64,000 nt of DNA from Chaetoderma sp. LZ-2023a (GCA_034401795.1 CM067373.1:39543669-39607668), one strand, 5' to 3'; shown: positions 11,390-22,762, counted from the stretch's first letter. Made by a program: numbers and translations. The notes: generated by a model not told the origin, from the letters alone.

Positions 11390-12060
11390 TTCAAAATGTT
11401 AAGTAACGTACATCGTCTATTAGTAGCCTAGGATTCTATTAGGACAAGAGGTGTTCTATTTCCAAACAAACATCTCCGAGAAACGGTGTGTTTATTTTAG
11501 GTATATTTCAAGAAAAAGTTGAAATAAATTCTCTCAAATGGTTAAACTAATATGAAAATTGAACAATTTCCTGGTAAATTGAACAATTTTGGTTGTTGCC
11601 GCCTTTCGACTACGTTTAATAACTTTTATGAAAAATTTACTGGAAATTGTCTAAACGCTACTCATCATTAACAGCTTGAATGGGTAGACAGACCCTATCA
11701 CGGTAGGCTCCAGACTATTTATTCAGATTTCAATGGGTCAAATTTTTTTAATGAAAATCTTAAATTTGATGAAAAATCTACCGGAAATTGTCAACTTACA
11801 TCTTTTCCATAACCGCTTGGTGGATTTTATCCAAATTTGGCTGGAAGGATACTATAGTGGTAGGCTCTAGAACTTCTATTCAGAGTTTTGGTTGGTTAAT
11901 TTTTTGGTGGCCATTTAGATTTTTTGAAAACTTTCTAGAACCAAATTTAAAATGCTATCCTTTAATTAGTGGGTCAATTTTAATGAAATTTAGGTGGATG
12001 ATCCTATGGCGGTAGGCTTCAACATTTATGTTTGAAGTCAAGCTCCATATGTCATTGCAA
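11390..12060 (+). repeat. Interspersed repeat with internal degenerate ~130-bp repeats
   Basis: The segment starting TTAGTAGCCTAGGATTCTATTAG matches 63095-63280. Further right, three degenerate units each carry ATTTGGCTGGAAGGA-like and GGTAGGCTCYAGA blocks. The reverse complement of that block also occurs at about 28310-28380. It is non-coding interspersed repeat of unknown class. Confidence 0.65.
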
Positions 12061-12181
12061 AGCCGTAAAGTCGAGCTTCATGTTGTATTGCAACCACATT
12101 TCTGGTTTAAATTACTATTACTCCTGGTATTTTTCGGTTTTGGACTATGAAACTTCATTTCTATGCAATGGTGCCATTCAG

Positions 12182-12299
12182 CCAACATCCCACAATTCAT
12201 TGCGCTTACTACTGTTTAACATTAACTGGAACACTGTTTTTGGTACAGGTTCCAGTTAATGTTAAACAGTAGTAAGCGCAATGCATTGTGGGATGTTGG
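12182..12299. repeat. Near-perfect 51-bp hairpin (foldback element)
   Basis: Arm 12182-12232 pairs with 12249-12299 with a single mismatch, around a 16-base loop. Arms contain GCGCTTACTACTGTTTAAC and its complement. It is a MITE-like foldback inside TRMT5 intron 1, and would form a strong hairpin in the pre-mRNA. Confidence 0.9.
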
Positions 12300-12461
12300 C
12301 CTGAAAACCGAATATTTTAATGTAGACCATTTACTTATAGATCTGTTAGTCTTACCTAGGCATGTAGGGTTTATCCTGTATTACAACAATCAGTTAGGCT
12401 TTATAGCTGTCCACACTATCCAGCATTTGTGTAGAACAATTTGACCATTAAAGACGTTTAA

Positions 12462-12661
12462 CACTCAAAATAGCCTCTGCAGTGGTCATTAGAAATGTCC
12501 ATTTGCAGACCAAGAGACTATTTAAAAAAATTTACCGGTGCAATGACTGGCTCGATACAGTAATTTCAGTGAAATTTTGAAAAATAATCCTCTTGTTCCC
12601 CAATTGGACATTTTCTATGAGAGAATTGAAATTTTCTTGAACAGATTCGAGGGTTAAAAGG
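12462..12661. mobile_element. TTAA-flanked MITE, 24 bp upstream of TRMT5 exon 2
   Basis: Bounded by TTAA at 12458-12461 and 12662-12665. The internal blocks GCCTCTGCAGTGGTC, GTCCATTTGCAG and AATGACTGGCTCGAT are shared with copies at 13934, 14345, 25386, 44085 and 58226. TTAA duplication with CCCTTT/CACTTT-type ends suggests a piggyBac-type non-autonomous element; that is inference. Confidence 0.75.
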
Positions 12662-12689
12662 TTAATAAGGTAACTGTTGCTGTTTGCAG

Positions 12690-12878
12690 GTGAGGTGATC
12701 CTGGACAAGGTGAATATCGTGAAGACGGTTGTAAATAAAATAAACATCATAGATAACACCTACCGGAACTTCGCAATGGAGCTATTGGCAGGAGAAGATA
12801 ACTTTGTCACGGTGGCCAAGGAGAATGGATGCTCATTTCACATGGATTTCTCCAAAGTGTACTGGAATCCGAGACTAG
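12690..12878 (+). CDS. TRMT5: TRMT5 exon 2: tRNA-binding/catalytic core start
   Basis: 189 nt between acceptor CTGTTTGCAG|GTGAGG and donor CTAG|GTACAT, phase 1 on both sides. It encodes G-E-V-I-L-D-K-V-N, N-K-I-N-I-I-D-N-T-Y-R-N-F, and the conserved F-H-M-D-F-S-K-V-Y-W-N-P-R-L motif. In Trm5/TRMT5 proteins that N-P-R-L block lies in the conserved region just before the SAM-binding fold. Joining it to exon 1 (I|G-E-V) and to exon 3 (N-P-R-L-V|T-E-H) keeps the frame and the family order. The exon sits between a MITE on its left and a 11.9-kb intron on its right. Confidence 0.93.
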
Positions 12879-13098
12879 GTACATGGACAATGTATCTATA
12901 CTGTGGATGGCAATGGATTAATCCAGTTTATGATTTTATCGATCAATCATATGATGTCATAATCAACATTACATGTAGGTTGACATCATAATCCGGTGTC
13001 ACAGTCCACAATCATAATTGACAGAAATAGTCTATCATAAACCTGGAATAGTCCGTCAAGTTGTACGAGTTGTATGTCTTTCCTATTTAATAAACATT

Positions 13099-13190
13099 CT
13101 GTTGAGTATTTTGAAATTAATTTGACTGGGTGCTGTTGCAGTCATAGCAGCAACAGCATCCAATCAAATTAGTTTCAAAATATTCAACAG
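13099..13190. repeat. Palindromic foldback repeat (CTGTTGAATATTTTGAAAC family)
   Basis: The left arm CTGTTGAGTATTTTGAAAT... pairs with ...AGTTTCAAAATATTCAACAG. A second copy is at 13451-13525 and a half-copy near 8358-8384. A short foldback MITE family. Confidence 0.75.
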
Positions 13191-13450
13191 CTTACTTGTA
13201 TATAGTTTTTTGGAAATTAAGAATCAGGGAATGCAAGGATCAATCGATCCCAACACAGACAAAGCATGGGTGTGGCTTAGCTTGGGATGGGCGGGGCATA
13301 GCTAAAACTGAATTCATCCATTCATGAAGTATGCCTTTTAGAGGCATCCATTTCTGGCTGAGCTCTGTCCATGCTTTGCACATGTTGGGATTGATTTATA
13401 TACCTTGAATCCTGAATTACAAGAATCTCAACTCTGCAGGTTAGAGAACC

Positions 13451-13525
13451 AGTTGAATAGTTTGAAACTAATTTTACTGGCAGCAACAGCTCCCACAGTC
13501 AAATTAGTTTCAAAATATTCAACAG
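13451..13525. repeat. Second copy of the foldback repeat
   Basis: Contains GTTGAATAGTTTGAAACTAA and its inverted partner AGTTTCAAAATATTCAACAG, as in 13099-13190. Confidence 0.7.
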
Positions 13526-13933
13526 AATGTTTAGTAAATAGTACATGTAAGCCAATTCATACACTTGACAGACTATTCAATGTTCATGACGGAGCTAGAT
13601 ACATCATTCATTATGTGTCTTGATTGTGATGTCAGTCTGCATGTGACACAATTGATATTGACGTCATATACTTGAGTGATGGATTGGATACATATATCCA
13701 TTCTCTGACTCCTTTACTGGTCAAGCCGAGAAGAAGGAGCCTCTGCAGTGGTCTTGAGGAATGGCCATTTACAGGCTAAGACTACTTTTGGAAATGTGTC
13801 ACTAGAATGACTGGCTCAAATGACTCGATTAAAGAAAATACTGATTTTGAAATCTTACCACTGGAATGACTGGCTAATAAACGTCATTGCAATTCATGAA
13901 CTATGCCATATGGATAATTGTGTGAATACTTAA

Positions 13934-14131
13934 ACGGTCAAGCTGACCAAAAGCCGCCTCTGCAGTGGTCTTAAGGAATGTTCATTTACAGGCTAAGAGA
14001 AGACTACTTTTGAAAATTTATCACTGGATTGACTGGCTCAATTATTCAAAAAAAGGTTAATTTTCAAAAATATTTTTCTTGGCCTGTAAGTGTAGCGACG
14101 TTCACTTAGCAAAAATGTAGTTTCTTGACCA
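13934..14131. mobile_element. TTAA-flanked MITE copy
   Basis: TTAA at 13930-13933 and 14132-14135. It carries GCCGCCTCTGCAGTGGTCTT and GACTGGCTC blocks of the family. A further degenerate partial copy precedes it at about 13705-13880. Confidence 0.65.
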
Positions 14132-14344
14132 TTAAATATTTCATGAGACAACCTTGAGAATGCGATAATCAATTCTAATTGAAACTAAACAGCTGTTTGG
14201 CTGCCAAAACACTAGCCTACTTTTAGTAAGACTTTAAAAAAAACATTTCAAAATTGCCTCCTCCATTTCCAGAATATGACCTCTTTGTTTAGTGTACTGT
14301 GGTACATTATTGGAGATCCATACACGGCGTAGCGTTCAAATTAA

Positions 14345-14579
14345 CCCTTTAATAGCTGATTAGTTAATGTTCATTTTCAGGCCAAGGGAAGACACTTTTA
14401 GAAAATTTACCACTGGAATGGCTGGCTTGGTCATATAGACAGTGGCAAAATTTCAAAAGTAATATTCTCTTGGTCTACAAACATGGTACCCGGGTGCCAG
14501 TATTTGAGTATGAGTGGGGGCGCCAAAAGGCTGGTCTGCCCGGGTCAGCAGATAACCTCACTACGTCACTGGTAAAGGG
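14345..14579. mobile_element. TTAA-flanked MITE copy with intact CCCTTT ends
   Basis: TTAA|CCCTTTAATAGC on the left (14341-14344) and AAAGGG|TTAA on the right (14580-14583). The internal AATTTACCACTGGAATGGCT block matches the family. The right half has diverged. Confidence 0.65.
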
Positions 14580-14969
14580 TTAATAGTAGCGTATAAGACA
14601 TCTGTCTTGCATTCGAAAAGGAAGACATTCCAAAACATTTTTGCACATGTGCAAAATCAACTTTTTTTAGTTTGTGTGACGTAATCCAAAAAGCATGGAT
14701 TGTCACAGGTTGCAGATTCAGCAAAACATTTTGAAACATTTACTTTCCTGAAACAGAAAGCAAGGCAGTGTACATCCTGATAGTATGATCATTTTCTTTC
14801 CACATCAGATAGCTAACTAGTCTGGCCAAACCTTAATTTCAAGCCTTGTTGAGTATTTTAGAAGCAACATGACTACCTTAATTTAAAAAGATAATCAGCC
14901 CTATGCACATTTGTCATTGAAATATATAAACAATTATTTGGGCCTTAAAGAACAACTCAGATTTTGGAA

Positions 14970-15419
14970 TCACCAATCTGCATGATTAATCCCTATGGGG
15001 TCCAATGTGTGCAGTTGGTCTATCCAGTACTTCTCTTGTTCTTTCCTGATATAAGTTTTATCTGTATTCTTGCAGAAGAAACAATTTTTTCTTGTGCATG
15101 GATAAATTGGGTTTTGGAAATTTTTTCCTTGGAGGCCTGATTTGGCGGGAAACTCAAATTTGGCGGTGACAAGTGTGTCTCTGAAAGTTGGATTCTTTCT
15201 GTAGCCCAACATCGGTGGAGTTGGGAATGTGCTTCTACATTTGGGACTACTATCTAGTAGTTCCCAGTTCTTTTTGATGATTTTGCTGGCTTTATGGCTT
15301 TGAGTGTGAAAGTCCATTATGCATGGGATATGTGTGTTTATCTCTGTGTTTTTGACTTTGGGTAAAATCATCAAAAAGAACTGGGAACTACTAGATAGTA
15401 GTCCCAAATGTAGAAGCAC
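14970..15419 (-). pseudogene. Penelope-like ORF C-terminal fragment, GIY-YIG partly deleted
   Basis: On the minus strand, 149 residues read from a post-RT region (I-I-K-K-N-W-E-L-L, Y-R-K-N-P-T-F-R-D-T-L-V) through a cysteine pair C-F-F-C. They then jump directly to T-Y-I-R-K-E-Q-E-K-Y-W-I and the terminal D-P-I-G-I-N-H-A-D-W. The GIY-YIG core that should lie between is deleted in frame. The same blocks occur in the opposite orientation at 15361-15620 and 22801-23038. It is the inverted terminal portion of the composite. Confidence 0.85.
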
Positions 15420-15726
15420 ATTCCCAACTCCACCGATGTTTGGCTACAGAAAGAATCCAACTTTCAGAGACACACTTGTCACCGCCAAATTTGAGTTTCC
15501 CGCCAAATCAGGCCTCCAAGGAAAAACTTTCCAAACCCAATTTATCCATGCACAAGAAAAAATTGTTTCTTCTGCAAGAATATGGACAACAAACGTGAAT
15601 TCACTAGCACACACACGGGTCTAAAATTGATGTAAGGTCAAAACATACTGCGATACACGCAATGTTATTTACCTACTCACATGCACACACTGTCACAAAC
15701 AGTATGTGGGGGAAACAAAATGTGAG
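15361..15726 (+). pseudogene. Penelope-like ORF fragment, left of the DIRS insertion
   Basis: Encodes the I-I-K-K-N-W-E-L-L and Y-R-K-N-P-T-F-R-D blocks, then frameshifts. It ends with the start of a GIY-YIG nuclease, L-L-T-C-T-H-C-H-K-Q-Y-V-G-E-T-K, at about 15670-15723. The frame is interrupted right after G-E-T-K-C-E by the DIRS terminus and resumes at 22801 with H-V-R-V-K-E-H. Confidence 0.85.
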
Positions 15727-15741
15727 TTCTCCTTCGATCAA

Positions 15742-15897
15742 TACTCACCATTCTGTTACTTCTGATATACAGCTGGCCCTGACAGCGGCTCTAGGATTAT
15801 AGACTTAGAAAGCTTTACCGACTCCTGGGAACCGGGTACTCGGCTCCCAACTGCCGAGTACCCGTTTACCATAGAGCTCATTCTTGTTTGCATAGCA
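15742..15897 (+). repeat. DIRS copy 1 left inverted terminal repeat
   Basis: Runs from CAATACTCACCATTCTGTTA to TTGTTTGCATAGC; complement at 22603-22762. It includes the imperfect palindrome GGGTACTCGGC...GCCGAGTACCC. The outermost bases (15727-15741) are unique to this end. Confidence 0.9.
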
Positions 15898-16850
15898 ACA
15901 AGTGCAATACATGCTTTTCGCATTAAGGATTTTAGTGTTTTTTAAAAGAATCTAAGTCTTTAATCAGTGATAGTTTGTGTGTTCTGAAAGGATAACTAAG
16001 GACTATGGAGAATACCGCCCAAGACAACCAGGTTGTATTGTTCTTTATATCCATAGTTAAAAGACTTAGGTCTCTAAATTTCGTTGTGTCGCATGTTCCA
16101 ATTTCTAACCCCATAGAATCTGGGACGTGTGCTAGCAACGATATATGCGAGACGATCGCCTTCTTTAAACCCCAACAGGCGATCGGCAGATATGAAAATA
16201 GGTGTTTGCTACGGTATTTCTAACACGAATATCGGCTGACGTCGTTCTCCGTAGAATCCGAGCGGGTGACGTCACACCCGGTCGCTCGGATGTTTATGTG
16301 AAGAAAATTTTTTTTCATTAATTCGCGCATCTTGTTCTGGGTGCTGCGTACTAAAAAATGGTACCGGAAACTTTAGAATGATCAAGTTTACGTGCGATCA
16401 CGATCGGTTTGCAATGATCGGTGGTTTCAAAATTCTTGAGTAGATGCGTGGTCTGCGGTTTTACCGTGTGAGACAGCAGTTGTTATACATTTTGTTGTTT
16501 TCTTCACATATCGTGCTGCGTTCGTTAGGAGTATAATTTATATTGATTAGTAAATATACCCTGAATGCTATGCGATATGATTCCTGGAGCCGTTACACAT
16601 CCTGTAGGATCTATTATGGGTGTGTTGTGCCCGCCGCGTTCTTGTCGTCATAATCAATGCGATCGTTGTTGTAACGTGGCGGGGTGGGGTGCGGGAGGTT
16701 ACGGTTAATTTATGAGTCAAAATATTTGAAAATTAATTGTCTGCCTTCCATCCGTGTCTCGTTCCGCTTGTTTATTGTAGGTTTGTGCTTATTTTATAGG
16801 CCAAGCCAGCCCCGCCATCATGTGACGACTGCCATAAGTTTGTCCGTGTA

Positions 16851-18925
16851 ATGTTCAAGGACCATGTCTGTTTTAGGTGTGCCCTGTGTAATATAGATCA
16901 TAGGTGTAATGTTTGTGCAGTGTGGTCCGTCGAAACGATGGTTAAGTTCCTTGCCCAGAAGGACTTGGCTGGGTCTGACGCGGGGTCAGGCGGTCCGAGA
17001 GGAAATCGTGGAGCGCCCGGTTCGGCCGGTGGGGGTGCTCCACGTCCCCAGCTGGAGGTGGCGGAGATGGCACCGCTGGCGTGGTTTGGTCCGGCTATGC
17101 AGGGTTTTCTGCATAGCGTTCTGCCCACGCTGGTGTCGTCCCTGCTACCAAAGGTTGGGGGGCAGTTTCTCCCCATGCCTGGTACGGATCCTGTCTTCGG
17201 ACAGGATTCTGGACTGGTTACCGAGGGGGCCGTCTCGTACGGCCCCCTGGCGGGTCCGTCTGGCTTCGGCCAGACGGGTTCTGTCTCTCTGCGGCCACCT
17301 CCGGGTGGTCCAGTAGCGGTGGCCGGTCCGTCAGGTGTCCACGGTTTATTCGTCTAGTGACGGCTCTTCGGAGTCTGAAGACGATGAGGCCGAGGAGGAG
17401 AGGTTGCTGCGGCCCGTGAAGCCGCAGGTGGAGAATATGGAGGTTGATTCCGTCCTGGACGGAACCGGCCTCCATTTGTCTGGTTTGGCGCAAGCCAGGT
17501 CAGCGGCTCCGCCTGCGGCTGAGGCCAATCCGTTACCGTGCACCGGTTCCGCGCGGCTTGGTTTGTCACCAGCCGTCAGGGGAACCGGTGTGCCGGGCCA
17601 GGCGTGGTACTCACCTATCTCGCCTGGTCCGGCAGCCGGACATGGGGTGCCGTTGGCGCCCGTGGCCGGCTATGGTTCCGCGACGGTTACGGGTCCGTAC
17701 GGTTTTCCGTGCGGACCTACCCCATGGACCGGAGTGTTTCATGGGGTGGCGGCGGAACCATGTGGTAGCGGAGTGCCTGGCGTGTCAGCCGTGGCTCCTG
17801 GCCGGGAGGCCATGGCTGGCAGACCCGTAAGCATGTCAACGGGTGACGTGTTTGCGGGGGTATCTTCTTCGGAGTTAGATTGGTCTGATGCTCTGGCGTG
17901 GCTAGCCAGAGTTGACCCGTCTGTGGTTTCGGCCACGGCCGATGAAGATGCGCCCCGTCCGTCGGTTGCGTCGATTAGGACGGGGATTTTGCCCGCGGCC
18001 CGGATCCAGTCAGTGGGACTGGATCCACGGTTCATTGATTTGTTGGATGCTATTTATAGTAAACAACTAATGACCAAGGGTCAGCTCCCTGCAGCCTCCA
18101 GGGAGGTGCGGGCATGGTGCCGTATTCCGCGGGGTGAATACGACAGGTATGGTGTAGTCCCGTCGGTCACGGAGGATGACCGATGGGTACTGGGCGTCCA
18201 GAGTGCCGGGTCGGGTTGTCCCGGTCCGGCACTAGTGGATAAGGCCCAGGTACACCAGGAAGAAGTCCTGGCCCTATGCGATGAGGGTGTGAGGGCAGCC
18301 ATGAGCGCTGTCAATCACTCCTATCGTCTACTTCAGTCGGTGTGGGCTGAAGCGGGGGCAGGCCACCCTGTGGTGCTATCGTGCGTTAATGACGGCTTGC
18401 TGCTGTTAATGACGGCTTGCTGCTGTCAATGGACGCATTGGCAAGGGTGCAAGCACGTGTGACGAAGTCCAGGAGGCAAATGGTCATTGACCATATGCGT
18501 CCGGCTACGGCAGTCAGGGAGCGTCTTCTTGGGACGCCCCTGACAGGGCCTAGCATCTTTGGTGGCCAAGCGCGGGCCATCTTAGAGGACACCGCCAGTA
18601 TTGCGCAGAATCGGTTAGCGGTAAATCTCCAGCTAGAGCTGGTGCGGCAAGCGCACGCACTAGGGGCTGTGGGCAAGCCGCTAACCGGACAGCCTTCAAA
18701 GAAACAGAAAAAGCATAAGGGCAAGGCGAAAGAAAGCCAGGCCTATTGCGACGTCTGTTTCGGCTGGGTTCTCGGAGCCGCCGCTGGCGAAGAAACCCAG
18801 GAAGGCTGTAGAGGCGCCTACCCTCCCCAATGTTGCTCCTGACCGCCCTAGAGGTGGTACGGGCAAGGGGAAGGGTAAGGGTAAGGCCTCAAAGGGCGGA
18901 CAGAAGGGGCCGAAGCGTACCTGAG
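16851..18925 (+). pseudogene. DIRS copy 1 gag-like ORF, frameshifted
   Basis: The N-terminal part carries a cysteine/histidine cluster (C-F-R-C-A-L-C-N-I-D-H-R-C-N-V-C), a likely zinc-binding module. Then follow a G/P/A-rich middle, a conserved segment around L-A-W-L-A-R-V-D-P-S-V, a helical C-terminal part (M-D-A-L-A-R-V-Q-A-R-V-T-K-S-R-R-Q) and a basic K-G-K-G-K tail ending near 18925. The frame changes at about 17340, at a 20-bp tandem duplication (18386-18405 repeated at 18406-18425), and again near 18740. Gag identity rests on position and composition; no capsid motif was recognised. The matching gag in copy 2 lacks the duplication. Confidence 0.75.
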
Positions 18926-18946
18926 GGTACGCAAGCTCCCTTCATA

Positions 18947-20839
18947 TCCGCCTGGACCGCACCTGTGCGACAGGAACAGCGGTGCCAGTTATACCCGTCG
19001 TACCTAGAACGAAATGGTTCTCACTCTCTCGTTAAGAAAGGGGGGGGGGGGCGGACTGCGAGCCGGACAACCCCGTTAGACGTCGAGGCGTCTATGGTGG
19101 GTGGAAGGCTCATGCGTTTCGTCGAGGTTTGGCGAGGTGTGACGTCAGACAGTCTGGTCCTGGGATGGTTATCCCAGGGTTACATGCCGGAGTGGTGGGA
19201 CTTTCCGCCACAAAATCTGTCTTTGGCACCAGTCTGGACACCCGTACCAAGGGAGCCAGACAAGTTAGAAGCCGTTCAAAAGGAAGTGTCGGGTTTGCTT
19301 CTGAAGGGAGCAATAAAACCAGCAAACCGGAACACTCCAGGCTTCTATTCAAACATGTTCCTTGTCCCCAAGAGCACGGGGGGATGGAGACCCATACTCA
19401 ATCTCAGGCCATTAAATTGGTTTATCCATACGCCTCGGTTCCAGATGGAAACACCGAGGTCGGTAATGGCGGGATTGAGGAAAGGAATGTGGTGTGTATC
19501 GATCGATCTGAAAGATGCATATTTCCACATTCCGATCAATCGGAGTTGGCACAGGTTTCTGAGATTTGCGTGTCAGAATCAAGTATGGGAGTTTACAGTT
19601 CTCCCGTTTGGCCTGTCGACAGCTCCGAGGGTTTTCACAAGAGTGGTCCTTGCGGTGACAGCGTTTCTCAGAAAAGAGAACGTGGCGCTACACACCTACA
19701 TAGCCGACTGGCTGCTCAAGGCAGACTCGGCAGCCAGGTTGAACGTGGATACTGCTCTGACTCTGAAGTTACTTTCAGATCTAGGCTGGATAGTCAACGA
19801 GGAGAAATCCGAGTTGACACCCACTCAACATTTCGTTTATTTGGGGATGCGATTTGACCTCGAGGAGGGCAGGGTTTACCCGTCAGAGCCCAGAGTGGTG
19901 TCTCTGTTAGCCATCCTCGGGAGTTTTCGAGTGGGAAACCACATTCAGGCAAGGCGGTTCCTTCAGATGCTGGGCATGATGGTCTCCATGGAGCAGGTTA
20001 TCCCGTATGCTGCTCTAATGCGAAGACCTATCCAGTTGTATCTGATGTCTCTGTGGAAACAGAGAACAGAACCCCTGTCAAAACTGGTGCCAGTTTTGGA
20101 GCCGATAATATCGCATCTTCTATGGTGGAAACAGCGTCAGAATCTCCTAATAGGGGTTTCGCTGCACCTACCCCACCCCCAGCTGTCCGTTTACACGGAT
20201 GCATCGCTGGAAGGGTGGGGTGCCTGCCTGGGAGAACACCAGGTCTCGGGCACATGGACTCTCCCGGAGAGTCAGCTGCATATCAATCTGTTGGAAATGA
20301 TGGCAGTGGAACTGGCGTTGGAAGAGTTCCTTCCGATGATCAGGGGCAAGGTGATATTGATACGGTCGGACAATTCGACAGTAGTATCATATATAAATCG
20401 CCAAGGAGGGACCAGGTCGCCCACCCTGTGCATCAGGGTGTGGCACTTGATTCAATGGTGCAGGAATTACTCGGTTGTTTTGAAAGCAGCTCATATTCCT
20501 GGCCGATTGAACATTCTGGCGGATGCTTTGTCTCGCAGACAGAGAATCCTGCCAACAGAATGGTCCCTCAACCCTCCAGTTCTACGACGGATCTTTGAGC
20601 ATTGGGGCAAACCCAACGTGGACTTGTTCGCCACAAAGGAAAATGCTCAAATCATGACATATGTCTCGCCGATTCCAGATCCAAATGCCGTCGATACAGA
20701 CGCTCTGGCGATAAGCTGGAGAGGGATGCACGCTTACGCGTATCCACCCACCATTCTTCTACCGAAGGTATTGGTGAAGGTCAGGGAGGAACCGTGTCTG
20801 GTCCTGCTAATAGCGCCGTATTGGCCGAGCAGGGCGTGA
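18947..20839 (+). pseudogene. DIRS copy 1 RT / RNase H / methyltransferase-like polyprotein
   Basis: RT blocks are in order: L-K-G-A-I-K-P, F-L-V-P-K-S-T-G-G-W-R-P-I-L-N-L-R, S-I-D-L-K-D-A-Y-F-H-I-P, L-P-F-G-L-S-T-A-P, and the catalytic box reading Y-I-A-D (19697-19708), where Y-x-D-D is expected. RNase H follows with T-D-A-S, N-L-L-E-M, S-D-N-S-T and L-A-D-A-L-S. The C-terminal D-L-F-A-T-K-E-N-A...Y-A-Y-P-P...L-L-I-A-P-Y-W-P-S-R-A module resembles the Dam-like methyltransferase of DIRS elements. TGA at 20837-20839 replaces a TGG tryptophan codon kept in copy 2. A poly-G run at 19038-19049 lies near the probable start. Confidence 0.93.
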
Positions 20840-21981
20840 TTCACGGATCTTCTAGATCTGCTAGTGGAAAATCCTGTGCAGTTGCCCGAGATTCCGAACA
20901 TAATCTCCCAGGCCAAGGGACGCTTCCTACACGAGCGTCCCGAAATGTTCAAATTGACTGCGTGGATGTTGTCAAACAACGTTCCACGTCGGAAGGCTTT
21001 TCTCGACAGGCTGCTGATTTCATCGCGGCTGCGAGAAGGAGGTCAACCTTCAAGTCATATAACAACAAGGTTAACAGATTTGCAGACTGGTGTGAAGAAA
21101 AGGGTATTGATACCTTTCAATCCACTATTCAGCAAATAGCAGACTTTCTCTGTGAGCTGTTCTTTACAGGACTAGCTCCCGTCACAATTGCTGGATACAA
21201 GTCAGCTTTGGCATCAGTTATCCCTTGTCTAGCCAACAGGGATAGTCCAGAGGTGGCCCAGTTAAATGTGATGTTGAAGGGAATGAGCAATCTCCGACCG
21301 AGACAACCGGTAGTCATTCCAGCCTGGAGTCTATCTTTAGTGCTTAATGTACTGGCCAAGCACCCTTTCGAACCGTTGCGTTCGGCTAGTCTAAAGCATT
21401 TGACTCTAAAGGCGGTCTTTCTATTGGCAGCTTCCTCAGCTAGAAGGCGCAGTGAGATCCATGCGCTTTCGGCAGAGAGGAACCGATTTATTGTTTCTGG
21501 AGAAGGTCTGCGTCTTCTGCCAAGAGCAGAGGTTATGTCAAAGAACCAATCTTTGAGATATCCCGGCAAACTGATCATTATACCGAAGTTAACTAGGTTT
21601 GATCGTGATGCCAGTGTCTGGTGCCCGGTCCGTGCTTTGACTAAGTACAAGAAACGGACTGACTCGTTACGGTCGAACGATAGACATCTGTGGATCTGCC
21701 ATAAAAAGTCTTATGGCGCCGCATCCATGGATACTATCTCTCGTTGGGTGGTCGAATGCATTCAGACTACTCACGAGATGGCGACTGGGCACCAGGTGCA
21801 AGGCGTAAGGGCAGGCAATGTCAGAGGAATAGCCGCCTTGACCACCCTTTACAATGGTGTTCCGTTATAGGACATCATGGCCGTTGCACAATGGCACTGT
21901 GAGTCCTCATTCACGGATTACTATATGAGGGATGTGTCAGACTCAGCCAATCCACTCGCTTTAGCTGTTTTGAAACGATAG
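20602..21981 (+). pseudogene. DIRS copy 1 tyrosine recombinase
   Basis: Overlaps the end of the RT ORF in another frame, as usual in DIRS. The conserved region begins around 21000 (S-T-F-K-S-Y-N-N-K-V-N-R-F-A-D-W, SAM-like core-binding part). The first catalytic arginine is in S-S-A-R-R-R-S-E-I-H-A-L. The H-x-x-R box reads G-N-V-R (Gly codon at 21814-21816), whereas copy 2 has H-N-V-R. A TAG at 21868-21870 stops the frame before the nucleophile region H-C-E-S-S-F-T-D-Y-Y. These changes make it inactive. The enzyme would integrate circular cDNA, giving no target duplication. Confidence 0.93.
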
Positions 21982-22445
21982 TTTCGGTAAGAAAAGAACC
22001 TAAAGCAGGCATGGTCAGGCGAGAGGATGTCAACCAGATTGTGTCACTGATGGCCGAACCGGTGAATGGTTGGAGGCGGTACATCTGAAGGGTAATTATC
22101 ATAAGGTAATTCAATAGTGAGAGTTTTTTGTATTATGGATATGTATCATGTTCATTCATCTTATATATTCATGCTCATTCCCAGGCTAATACATGGAGTA
22201 TGCAGGGAGCAGTTAACCCTCTTGGCATATTTGTGTTTCAGGCGACATACATGTTCGTTAGTTCTCTCCCTTTTCTTAGGAGGAAAAAGGGGGGGGGGAG
22301 CTGTGACGCGAATGTGATTCGGTTCCGTGAACTTGACGGTCCTTTTAGGTCTCCGTTAGTCAAGTTTGAAGTCTAAAATCTTTCTCCAAGGGGCAAAATT
22401 AGCATTTATGGCTTGCCCCTTCCCACCAGGTTACTGATCAAATCT

Positions 22446-22550
22446 GGTGTATATCAGAAGTAACAGAATGGTGAGTATTGATCGAAGGAGAATGCAGGAA
22501 ATGTCAATTTCCCTTTCTCCGAGATCTAACAATACTCACCATTCTGTTAC
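22446..22550. repeat. DIRS copy 1 internal complementary region (ICR)
   Basis: Contains GAATGGTGAGTATTGATCGA with GAAGGAGAA, the complement of the left tip, followed by AATTTCCCTTTCTCCGAGAT and AACAATACTCACC, the complement of the right tip. The head-to-tail junction is around AATGCAGGAAATGTC. This is the template used to rebuild ends and form circles in the DIRS replication model. A poly-G run at 22289-22298 precedes it, also in copy 2. Confidence 0.92.
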
Positions 22551-22602
22551 GGACCCAGCCTCCCAGCCCCACGGAGGCAAGCCATAGTTTTCTCTTATTT
22601 GG

Positions 22603-22762
22603 TGGCTATGCAAACAATATGAGCTCTATGGTAAACGGGTACTCAGCAGTTGGGAGCCGAGTACCCGGTTCCCAGGAGTCGGTAAAGCTTTCTAAGTCTA
22701 TAATCCTAGAGCCGCTGTCAGGGCCAGCTGTATATCAGAAGTAACAGAATGGTGAGTATTGT
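22603..22762 (-). repeat. DIRS copy 1 right inverted terminal repeat
   Basis: Inverted match of 15742-15897, with one or two substitutions (for example in the GGGTACTC palindrome). The outermost right tip, GTTAGATCTCGGAGAAAGGG to about 22800, is unique to this end. Confidence 0.9.

Noticed and set aside
16898..18314. Long minus-strand open frames opposite the DIRS gag
   Set aside because: They are shadows of the G/C-rich gag sequence, proline/arginine-rich in translation and without family motifs.
19129..20598. Alternative-frame plus-strand ORFs of 242 and 181 codons inside the RT region
   Set aside because: The RT and RNase H motifs are in the other frame; the amino-acid content here is serine/glycine-rich noise.
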